Position numbers and translations under genes: made by a program. A model generated the notes under the pieces. That model made no database searches and was not told where the DNA came from. It saw nothing but the letters and a program-made list of their open reading frames with translations. DNA of 7,088 nt, taken from contig CAADSV010000137.1 of the NCBI GenBank assembly GCA_900751665.1, positions 1 through 7,088 on the forward strand, given 5' to 3'. Of this stretch, positions 1 through 5,404 are shown piece by piece. Positions within the stretch are counted from its first letter, which is position 1. Each line of letters opens with the position of its first letter. This DNA comes from an uncultured Collinsella sp. (GTDB taxonomy: Bacteria > Actinomycetota > Coriobacteriia > Coriobacteriales > Coriobacteriaceae).

Positions 1-1115
1 GCCTGTGAGGACATAACGCTAATACCCACGATCGAAGAGGACTGATCGAGAATCTCCATCGTATGCTGCGGCTGGAGCAGGCGCATCACGCCCTCCGCCG
101 TCTGCACGACATAGGAGAACGACAGGCGAGCCGACGTGATGGGGTCCAAACGGACCACCTGCGTAGAGGCATACACACCTAGGCGCTCGTCCTCTTTGAG
201 CGCAACCGTGGTCGAATGCTGCTTACCGTCACGCTCGTACTCGATGGCGATATCGTCCTTACCGGCAGCCTTGCCGATGGCATCGTAAACGTCCATCCAG
301 GTAGAGCACGATACTCCGTCGACCGAAAGGATCGCGTCGCCGCCCTCGATTCCCGCCGCGGCGGCAATCGAGCCTTCGTCAACCTGGCCAATCACATTGG
401 TATCCACCGGCACCGTGACACCCGCGATGGAATAGATGCTCATAAGGAGCAAAAAGCCCGTCAGGATATTGACGATAATGCCCGCAAGCAGCATAAAGGC
501 ACGCTTGACAAAGCCCTGACCCAAATAGGTGTGTGAGCGCTCGCGTGCAAGGAATTCGGACTCGCCGCACGGCAGTTCCCATACATCGCCCTCGGCAGTC
601 GCGTGCTCACGATCGAACCGACGGCCGTCAAAGGTGGTATAACCCGCCGCATCACGCGGCAGGGTCTGGTACTTGGTGGGATAGTAACTGGGCGAAGGCT
701 TTTCCCCTTCTTCATACCAGGGAGCGATGGAGCCCCAGCCCAACAGCAAAGCACAGGCCTCGAGGACATCCTCCTCGGACAGCCCGAGCTCGACGGCAAG
801 ATCGGCCACCGTCACCCGGCCGTGGCGATAGATGGCAGCAAGCACGCGGTCGGCACACGAGACGTCGGTCGGATCCATGCCACAAATGGCCGCATAGCCA
901 CCCAGCAGCAGCGGCGTCACGCCAAACTTGGTGCCGATGCGACGCGATGTGTGGTGGATATCAAAGCGACACGGCAGGCCCAAAAAGAACTCGGTCACAC
1001 GGACGCCGCAGGCACGCGCCGCCAAAAAGTGGCCGCCCTCGTGCAAAAACACGAGGACGGAAAGCATCAGCAGGCCCCAAAAGACCGATGAGAGAACGCT
1101 CAGAACAGTATCCAT
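1..1115 (-). CDS. rseP: RseP-type site-2 intramembrane zinc metalloprotease (M50), partial, with large insert
   Basis: The reading frame is open from an ATG at 1115 to the window edge: 371 codons are visible and the C-terminus is missing. Membrane helix 1 (about residues 4-31) carries the zinc-protease motif HEGGH (25-29, HExxH class). Residues 62-82 with LLLGGY match the membrane-associated beta-loop region of the family. Residues about 84-196 are an insert, described separately. Helix 2 (about 203-231) contains AGIIVN (211-216), the family's GPxxN-like segment with Ile in place of Pro. One PDZ domain follows (about 241-306, with the GIEGGDAILSVDG core). The second catalytic motif (LDG) and the last helices would lie beyond base 1. 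Family members cut membrane-bound anti-sigma factors or signal-peptide remnants inside the membrane; the substrate here is unknown. It follows dxr after 25 nt with no clear terminator and is probably the last visible member of that operon. The ribosome site is poorly spaced. Confidence 0.93.
   Translation of the reverse strand, partial: MDTVLSVLSSVFWGLLMLSVLVFLHEGGHFLAARACGVRVTEFFLGLPCRFDIHHTSRRIGTKFGVTPLLLGGYAAICGMDPTDVSCADRVLAAIYRHGRVTVADLAVELGLSEEDVLEACALLLGWGSIAPWYEEGEKPSPSYYPTKYQTLPRDAAGYTTFDGRRFDREHATAEGDVWELPCGESEFLARERSHTYLGQGFVKRAFMLLAGIIVNILTGFLLLMSIYSIAGVTVPVDTNVIGQVDEGSIAAAAGIEGGDAILSVDGVSCSTWMDVYDAIGKAAGKDDIAIEYERDGKQHSTTVALKEDERLGVYASTQVVRLDPITSARLSFSYVVQTAEGVMRLLQPQHTMEILDQSSSIVGISVMSSQ
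720..854 (-). other. Winged helix-turn-helix-like segment inside the site-2 protease loop
   Basis: This stretch codes for residues 88-132 of the protease. The residue pattern fits a winged-helix fold: a first helix (DRVLAAIYRHG, 89-99), a short RVT strand, a helix VADLAVELG (103-111), the turn LSEE, then a recognition-like helix from DVLEACALLL (116-125) leading to GWGSI. It resembles the general 'L..i..~G.vtv.eLA.eLglse..v...l..L...G.i' pattern of bacterial wHTH proteins. From the known topology of RseP-like proteases the loop between helices 1 and 2 is cytoplasmic, so such a domain could reach DNA or a soluble partner. It may equally be a protein-protein module. The call rests on reading the sequence by eye; no structure or profile search was done. 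Confidence 0.55.
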
Positions 1116-1130
1116 AAAACGAAAAAGCAA

Positions 1131-1135
1131 TCCTT
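1131..1135 (-). promoter_or_regulatory. Weak, distant ribosome site of the protease gene
   Basis: The only Shine-Dalgarno-like sequence before the protease ATG is AAGGA, separated from it by 15 nt of U-rich sequence, which is longer than usual. An in-frame TTG five codons upstream directly abuts AAGGA and so is not a better start, and an in-frame TAA lies just before it. The ATG at 1115 is kept because it gives a complete first membrane helix. Initiation may rely on ribosomes finishing dxr 25 nt upstream. Confidence 0.5.
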
Positions 1136-1140
1136 ATGGG

Positions 1141-2328
1141 TTAGGAACGGGTTGCGGCGAGCACCTGCGCAGCTTTTTCACGCGCCCACGCATCGATGTC
1201 GCGAAGCTGCTCAAACGAATCGACCGCCTGCATATCGTGGGCATCCATGCAGGATTCCACAATGCGATCGATATCGGTAAAGCTGCAGCCATCGTGCAGG
1301 AAGGCATCGACGGCGACCTCGTTGGCGGCATTGAGCACGCACGGCATGGTGCCACCCGTCTTGCCGGCACGTTCGGCCAGTGCCAGACAGCGGAAGGTAT
1401 CCATGTCGGCAGCATCAAACGTGAGCTGCCCCAGCTCGCGGAAATCGATACGAGGCGCCGGGGTATCCCAACGCTCGGGATACGAGAACGCGAACTGGAT
1501 GGGAATACGCATGTCGGAAGCACCGAGATGCGCCATCACGGAGCCGTCGGCAAACTCGACCATAGAGTGAATCTTGGACTGACGCTGCACGACCACGTTA
1601 ATGAAATCGAGGTCGCAGTTAAAAAGATGCATGGCTTCAATGCGCTCCAGGCCCTTGTTCATGAGGGTGGCGGAGTCGATGGTGATCTTGGCACCCATGG
1701 CCCACGTGGGATGTGCGAGGGCATCGGCACGCGTCACGCGATTGAGCTCGTCGCGCGTGCGGCCAAAGAACGGACCGCCCGAGCAGGTGAGCCAAATACA
1801 ATGAGCCTCGCGCGGGTCCTCCCCCAGATAGCACTGGTAGATGGCGGAGTGCTCAGAGTCGACTGGAATAAGCTGGCCCGGTTGTGCCAACGGCATAAGC
1901 AAGTCGCCACCGACGACGAGGGACTCCTTGTTGGCAAGGGCAAGGCGCTTATTAGAGGTCAAGGCCGCATGGCTCGCCTCGAGACCGGCGGCGCCCACAA
2001 TAGCAACGAGCACGCAGTCGACATCGTCGCGACGCGCGAGCTCGCAAACCGCCTGCGCGCCAACGCCGAGCTTCGTTCCCTCGGGCAACTCCTGCAGCAC
2101 GGCGTCATCGCCGTGAGCGACATCGGCCACGGCAACCGCCGGAACCGAGAACTCGCGGGCAGCGGCAACGAGCTCAGAGGTGCTGGACTTAACGGACAGC
2201 GCCGTCACCTGCAGGCGATCAGCATGCTGGCGGCACACATCGAGTGCCTGGGTGCCGATAGAGCCCGTACAACCCAGGATGGCAACACGGAGGCGTCCAT
2301 CGGGGCCATACGTCGTCTGGAATGACAT
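1141..2328 (-). CDS. dxr: 1-deoxy-D-xylulose 5-phosphate reductoisomerase (MEP pathway)
   Basis: This 395-residue protein is full length for DXR, the NADPH-dependent enzyme that converts 1-deoxy-D-xylulose 5-phosphate to 2-C-methyl-D-erythritol 4-phosphate, the first committed step of the MEP isoprenoid pathway. The nucleotide-binding motif GCTGSIG is at 19-25 and LANKESLV at 131-138. The metal-binding acidic residues fall in VDSEHSAI (D157, E159) and MNKGLE (E228). LTCSGGPF (180-187) and the active-site loop HPTWAMG (206-212) are also present. The ATG overlaps the cdsA stop codon by one base (TAATG), and a GGAGG site lies 9 nt upstream inside cdsA, so translation is probably coupled. The protein product feeds isoprenoid units towards UppS, encoded two genes upstream. 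All expected catalytic residues are visible and nothing suggests damage. Confidence 0.98.
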   Translation of the reverse strand: MSFQTTYGPDGRLRVAILGCTGSIGTQALDVCRQHADRLQVTALSVKSSTSELVAAAREFSVPAVAVADVAHGDDAVLQELPEGTKLGVGAQAVCELARRDDVDCVLVAIVGAAGLEASHAALTSNKRLALANKESLVVGGDLLMPLAQPGQLIPVDSEHSAIYQCYLGEDPREAHCIWLTCSGGPFFGRTRDELNRVTRADALAHPTWAMGAKITIDSATLMNKGLERIEAMHLFNCDLDFINVVVQRQSKIHSMVEFADGSVMAHLGASDMRIPIQFAFSYPERWDTPAPRIDFRELGQLTFDAADMDTFRCLALAERAGKTGGTMPCVLNAANEVAVDAFLHDGCSFTDIDRIVESCMDAHDMQAVDSFEQLRDIDAWAREKAAQVLAATRS

Positions 2329-3227
2329 TACAGCACGCCTCCGATCATCAAAAGCAGCTGAGCGGTAATGCAGCCAAAGATAAGCGAGTCGCTACGGTCG
2401 AGCATGCCGCCATGGCCCGGGATAAGGTTGCCGGAATCCTTGACGCCCACGCCACGCTTGATGCGCGACTCGATAAGGTCGCCGATAACGCCCAAAATGG
2501 ACACGACCACGCCGCACAGCAGCGCATAGGGCAGGCTGAGCTTGTAGAAGTGCGTCGCCCACAGAATGAGCCAAATCAAAACCGAGCCCAGGATGCCGCC
2601 GACAAACCCCTCCCAGCTCTTTTTGGGAGAGATCTTGGGAACCATCTTGTGCTTGCCGATACGGCTGCCCACGATGTAGGCAAACGAATCGGAGACCCAA
2701 AGGGACGCGCAAACGCCCACTGAAAGCAGGGCGCCGGCAAAACCGGGCACGGCATCGCGCAGCAGCACGATAGCCGACAGCATAAAGCCAGTGTAGATGG
2801 GACCCATGAGCGTCACGGCCACATCAGAGATGCGGGTACGCGGCGACCAAACATACCAAATGCCCACAGCGAGCATCAGGGCAAAAAGCAGGGCATTCAG
2901 CAGCATCGAATCGCCCAACGCCGACAGCGGAAAGAGTACGGCGGCAGCGATACCCATGCGCTCGTTAGCCATCTTGCCATCGAGCCTTGTCATACGGAAA
3001 AACTCATAGCAGCACAGACCGCTCATGACAGAAACAAAGATGGCAGTGGGCACGATACCCAAAACCAGGCACAGGATAAAGACAACGGCGTAGACGATAC
3101 CAGCGGCGGCACGGGTAATAAAGCCCGCCAGCCACGAACCGGTGCCGTTCTTCGCTGCAGGCGCTCCCGCAGTGGCAGCTTTACGCGCAGGCGTCTTGGG
3201 AGCAGATGCCTTGGGACGATCGGACAC
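2328..3227 (-). CDS. cdsA: Phosphatidate cytidylyltransferase (CDP-diglyceride synthase)
   Basis: This 299-residue integral membrane enzyme makes CDP-diacylglycerol from phosphatidic acid and CTP, the branch point of phospholipid synthesis. The family signature spans residues 254-280, starting SRIKRGVGVKDSG and ending HGGMLDRSD, with the conserved KD pair (263-264) and the DRSD end. Upstream are SDSFAY (179-184) and SPKKSWEG (200-207), both typical of the family. Several hydrophobic helices follow an N-terminal tail of about 30 residues that is rich in Ala, Pro and Lys and is probably cytoplasmic and disordered. The start is GTG, chosen because a full AGGAGG site (3235-3240) lies 7 nt upstream; that site sits in the end of uppS, whose stop codon is 2 nt before the GTG. 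The stop overlaps the dxr start by one base. Confidence 0.97.
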   Translation of the reverse strand: MSDRPKASAPKTPARKAATAGAPAAKNGTGSWLAGFITRAAAGIVYAVVFILCLVLGIVPTAIFVSVMSGLCCYEFFRMTRLDGKMANERMGIAAAVLFPLSALGDSMLLNALLFALMLAVGIWYVWSPRTRISDVAVTLMGPIYTGFMLSAIVLLRDAVPGFAGALLSVGVCASLWVSDSFAYIVGSRIGKHKMVPKISPKKSWEGFVGGILGSVLIWLILWATHFYKLSLPYALLCGVVVSILGVIGDLIESRIKRGVGVKDSGNLIPGHGGMLDRSDSLIFGCITAQLLLMIGGVL

Positions 3228-3229
3228 GA

Positions 3230-4024
3230 TTAAGCCTCCTCGGTCTTGCTCAGTCCACCAAACCTACGGTCACGGCCCTGATAGGCCAAAATGGCGTCGA
3301 CAAGACCCCAACGATCAAAGTCGGGCCAATAGGTATCGGTGACGTAGAACTCGGAATAAGCCACCTGCCAAAGCAGATAGTTCGAAAGGCGCAACTCACC
3401 AGAGGTGCGAATCACAAGCTCAGGATCGGGAAGACCGGCGGTATAGAGGTGGGAAGCCACCATGTTGTCATCAATTGCGGCAGGATCGATCTTACCGGCG
3501 GCAACGTCGAGTGCGATCTGACGGACAGCGCGGGTAATCTCGGCACGCGCGCCGTAGTTGACGGCAAGCGCCAGCGTCATACCGGTGTGATCGGCGCACT
3601 CGGCAAGACCGCGTTCAAAAACGTCGCGGGTCTTCTTGGGCAGCGCGGAAATATCACCCAAAAAGACAACACGCACGTTTTCGCGCTTCAGAAGCGGCAG
3701 CTCGTCGATGAACGTCTTGGCAAACAGGTGCATCAAGACGTTGACCTCATGCTGCGGGCGGTTCCAGTTTTCGGTAGAAAACGCATAGGCCGAAAGCACG
3801 TCGACGCCCAGACGCACGCAGGCGGTAATAATCTCACGAAGGGAGACGATACCCGCCTTGTGGCCCTCGGTGCGTGCAAGACCGCGCGACGTGGCCCAAC
3901 GACCGTTGCCGTCCATGATACACGAGATATGGTGCGGAATGTTATTGAGGTCAAGGTCGGAAAAACCGACGCCCGCAGGGGCGTCGGCAAAGTACTCGAC
4001 CAGTTTATGCTCGTCGTATTGCAC
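3230..4024 (-). CDS. uppS: Isoprenyl transferase, probable undecaprenyl diphosphate synthase
   Basis: This 264-residue cis-prenyltransferase adds isopentenyl units to farnesyl diphosphate to make the C55 lipid carrier for peptidoglycan and other envelope polymers. The pyrophosphate-binding motif IMDGNGRWA (36-44) holds catalytic D38, followed by GHKAG (54-58) and STENWNRP (83-90). The C-terminal block RTSGELRLSN (206-215) with LLWQ holds the diphosphate-binding Arg and the following SE the metal-binding Glu. The start is GTG, one base after the frr stop, with GGAG 7 nt upstream inside frr. The first 28 residues are a poorly conserved extension, and the DNA for residues 13-22 forms a terminator-like hairpin, listed separately. 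Chain length (C55 rather than shorter, as in some actinobacteria) cannot be told from sequence by eye; a single copy in this operon context favours the main lipid-carrier enzyme. Confidence 0.96.
   Translation of the reverse strand: MQYDEHKLVEYFADAPAGVGFSDLDLNNIPHHISCIMDGNGRWATSRGLARTEGHKAGIVSLREIITACVRLGVDVLSAYAFSTENWNRPQHEVNVLMHLFAKTFIDELPLLKRENVRVVFLGDISALPKKTRDVFERGLAECADHTGMTLALAVNYGARAEITRAVRQIALDVAAGKIDPAAIDDNMVASHLYTAGLPDPELVIRTSGELRLSNYLLWQVAYSEFYVTDTYWPDFDRWGLVDAILAYQGRDRRFGGLSKTEEA
3961..3987 (-). terminator. Intragenic terminator-like hairpin near the start of uppS
   Basis: Read on the minus strand, the RNA forms a perfect 9-bp GC-rich stem (CCGACGCCC with GGGCGUCGG) closed by a CUGC tetraloop and followed at once by UUUUU. 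The stem begins 37 nt after the uppS GTG and lies wholly in coding sequence for residues 13-22. Immediately after the U-run, CCGAC can pair instead with GUCGG of the 3' arm across the five Us, which offers a competing fold. Translating ribosomes would disrupt the stem, so it might stop transcription only when uppS is poorly translated. The structure is seen; function is inference. Confidence 0.4.
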
Positions 4025-4025
4025 C

Positions 4026-4562
4026 TTAGATCTCCATGACCTCGGCTTCTTTTTCCTTCAGAAGCTCCTCGACCTTGGCGACATACTCATCAGTGTGCTT
4101 CTGGACCTTGGCCTGCTCGCGACGGACATCGTCCTCGGTGAGCTCCTCATCGCGCTCGAGCTTGTTGTTGAAGTCGCGACGGATGTTACGGATAGACACC
4201 TTGGCCTGCTCGGCGTACTCGCGGCACTCCTTGACGAGCTCGCGACGGCGCTCCTCAGTGGGAGCCGGGAACGGAAGACGAACGACGGTGCCATCGGAGT
4301 TGGGGGTAATACCCAGATCGGAAGCGCCGATGGCCTTGACGATAGCATTGATGAGTGCCTTGTCCCACGGCTCGATGAGCAGCATGTGGGCCTCGGGGGT
4401 CTTGACGGCGGCAACCTGCGTGACCGGCGTGGGAACACCGTAATAATCGACGGTGATGTCGGACAGAATGTTGGCATTGGCGCGGCCGGTACGGACCTTG
4501 GAGAAGTTATGCTTGAGGGACTCGAGCGACTTGTCCATATGGGCGGTGATGTTCTCTGCCAT
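4026..4562 (-). CDS. frr: Ribosome recycling factor
   Basis: This 178-residue protein (the family is usually about 185) splits post-termination ribosomes together with EF-G. The helical-bundle motif KVRTGRAN (22-29) is present. The beta-rich second domain covers about residues 30-104 and includes YYGVPTP (40-46) and GITPNSDG (84-91). TEERRRELVK (102-111) and VSIRNIRRD (122-130) return to the three-helix bundle, which ends in a charged Lys/Glu-rich helix. The ATG at 4562 is preceded by AGGAGG (4570-4575) 7 nt upstream, placed in the last codons of pyrH, whose stop lies 2 nt before the ATG. The N-terminus is a few residues shorter than in E. coli, which is common. The pyrH-frr pairing is widespread in bacteria. 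Confidence 0.98.
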   Translation of the reverse strand: MAENITAHMDKSLESLKHNFSKVRTGRANANILSDITVDYYGVPTPVTQVAAVKTPEAHMLLIEPWDKALINAIVKAIGASDLGITPNSDGTVVRLPFPAPTEERRRELVKECREYAEQAKVSIRNIRRDFNNKLERDEELTEDDVRREQAKVQKHTDEYVAKVEELLKEKEAEVMEI

Positions 4563-4564
4563 GC

Positions 4565-5287
4565 TTAATCCTCCTGATAGACGAGCGTGCCGACGGGCTC
4601 ACCCGAAAGCGCGCGCTTGACGGTGTCCTCGCCATCGATGTTGAGGACCAAAATCGGCATACGGTTATCCTGGCACAGAGCCGTAGCCGTGGAATCCATA
4701 ACCTGCAGACCGCGGACGAGAACCTCGTGATAGGTAATCTTGTCAAAGCGGACGGCATCGGCGCACTTGACGGGATCCTTGTCGTAGATGCCGTCAACCT
4801 TGGTGGCTTTAATCAGAATCTCGGCGCCGATCTCGCACGCACGAAGAGCCGCGGCGGTGTCGGTCGTAAAGTACGGATTACCCGAACCAGCGGCAAAAAT
4901 AACGACGTTGCCCTTGGAAAGGTGGTTGATGGCGCGACGGCGAATATAGGGCTCGCAGATCTCGTTCATCTGGATAGCGCTCATCACGCGGCAGGGAACA
5001 TCGTTGTGCTCGAAGGCATCCTGCAGGGCGAGCGCGTTCATAACGGTCGCGAGCATGCCCATATAATCGGCCTGAGCACGCTCCATACCACCGGCAGCGC
5101 CTGCCATGCCGCGGAAAATATTGCCGCCGCCGACAACGACGCCGACCTCATGGCCAACGGCGAGCAGCTCCTTGACCTGCTTGGCAAGATGGTCGGTAAC
5201 CTTGGGGTCGATGCCATATTGGCCGTCGCCCATCAGTGCTTCGCCGGAAAGCTTAAGAAGCACGCGTTTATATCGGATGTCGGACAA
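4565..5287 (-). CDS. pyrH: UMP kinase (bacterial hexameric type)
   Basis: This 240-residue amino-acid-kinase-fold enzyme phosphorylates UMP to UDP with ATP, feeding pyrimidine nucleotide and UDP-sugar pools. Visible motifs are KLSGEAL (12-18), GGGNIFRG (53-60), ADYMGMLAT (73-81), GSGNPYFTTDTAA (134-146) and KATKVDGIYDKDP (160-172), covering the phosphate-binding, UMP-binding and ATP-binding regions. The start is TTG at 5287, chosen because a complete AGGAGG (5294-5299) lies 6 nt upstream and the encoded N-terminus (MSDIRYKRVLLKLSGEAL) matches the family; no ATG or GTG is better placed. It is the first gene after the tsf terminator and so probably the first gene of the second transcription unit. 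Bacterial UMP kinases are usually regulated by GTP and UTP at the protein level. TTG may lower its expression relative to tsf. Confidence 0.98.
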   Translation of the reverse strand: MSDIRYKRVLLKLSGEALMGDGQYGIDPKVTDHLAKQVKELLAVGHEVGVVVGGGNIFRGMAGAAGGMERAQADYMGMLATVMNALALQDAFEHNDVPCRVMSAIQMNEICEPYIRRRAINHLSKGNVVIFAAGSGNPYFTTDTAAALRACEIGAEILIKATKVDGIYDKDPVKCADAVRFDKITYHEVLVRGLQVMDSTATALCQDNRMPILVLNIDGEDTVKRALSGEPVGTLVYQED

Positions 5288-5293
5288 AGCGAT

Positions 5294-5299
5294 CCTCCT
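5294..5299 (-). promoter_or_regulatory. Ribosome binding site fixing the TTG start of pyrH
   Basis: The minus strand reads AGGAGG here, 6 nt before TTG at 5287. The perfect site and good spacing are the main reason to accept this unusual start codon. Confidence 0.85.
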
Positions 5300-5316
5300 T
5301 TAATTAGACTTTCAAT

Positions 5317-5322
5317 ATGATA
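5317..5322 (-). promoter_or_regulatory. Possible -10 element for the pyrH unit
   Basis: In the short AT-rich gap after the tsf terminator the minus strand reads TATCAT, five of six matches to the TATAAT consensus, about 30 nt before the pyrH start. The -35 hexamer at a 17-bp distance (ATGGCT) matches poorly. The 8-bp palindrome TGATATCA (5318-5325) overlaps it. A promoter is expected here because a strong terminator precedes pyrH, but the sequence support is weak. Confidence 0.25.
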
Positions 5323-5327
5323 TCAAA

Positions 5328-5343
5328 GGCTCTGATAAGAGCC
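5328..5343 (-). other. Second small hairpin between tsf and pyrH
   Basis: A perfect 6-bp stem (GGCTCT with AGAGCC on the minus strand) closes a TATC tetraloop and is followed by TTTGAT. It starts only 3 nt after the U-run of the main terminator. It may be a backup terminator, a 3'-end stabiliser, or part of a leader; the U-run is too short to call it a terminator on its own. Confidence 0.4.
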
Positions 5344-5346
5344 ATG

Positions 5347-5381
5347 AAAAAGCAGGCTGTGAGTAAAACCCACAGCCTGCT
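5347..5381 (-). terminator. Intrinsic terminator of the rpsB-tsf unit
   Basis: The minus strand forms a 13-bp stem (AGCAGGCTGTGGG with CTCACAGCCTGCT, one G-U pair) with a 5-nt TTTTA loop, followed by a T-run of four beyond the final stem T. It starts 24 nt after the tsf stop codon. There is no T-run on the plus-strand side, so it acts in one direction only. It separates the highly expressed translation genes from the pyrH group. Confidence 0.9.
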
Positions 5382-5404
5382 CATTACCAGCTACAAGAGC
5401 TTAT

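Noticed and set aside
533..1117. Plus-strand open frame of 194 codons opposite the protease gene
   Set aside because: The protein is rich in Arg, His and Pro as expected for a shadow frame, and the minus strand holds the protease motifs without interruption.
928..2325. Long plus-strand open frame (465 codons) opposite dxr and the protease start
   Set aside because: It lies wholly antisense to two genes with clear family motifs, has no recognisable domain, and arises from the codon bias of dxr, which leaves few stops on the other strand.
3206..4039. Plus-strand open frame of 277 codons opposite uppS
   Set aside because: It is antisense to uppS, whose motifs cover the whole length. Its composition is that of a reverse-strand shadow.
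4045..4065. Inverted repeat (6-bp stem, 9-nt loop) near the end of frr
   Set aside because: There is no U-run on the coding strand and the bases encode the expected Lys/Glu-rich C-terminal helix, so chance pairing is enough.
5112..5128. Short inverted repeat GCGG/CCGC with an A/T-rich centre inside pyrH
   Set aside because: The stem is only 4 bp, and it encodes part of the conserved GGGNIFRG motif.
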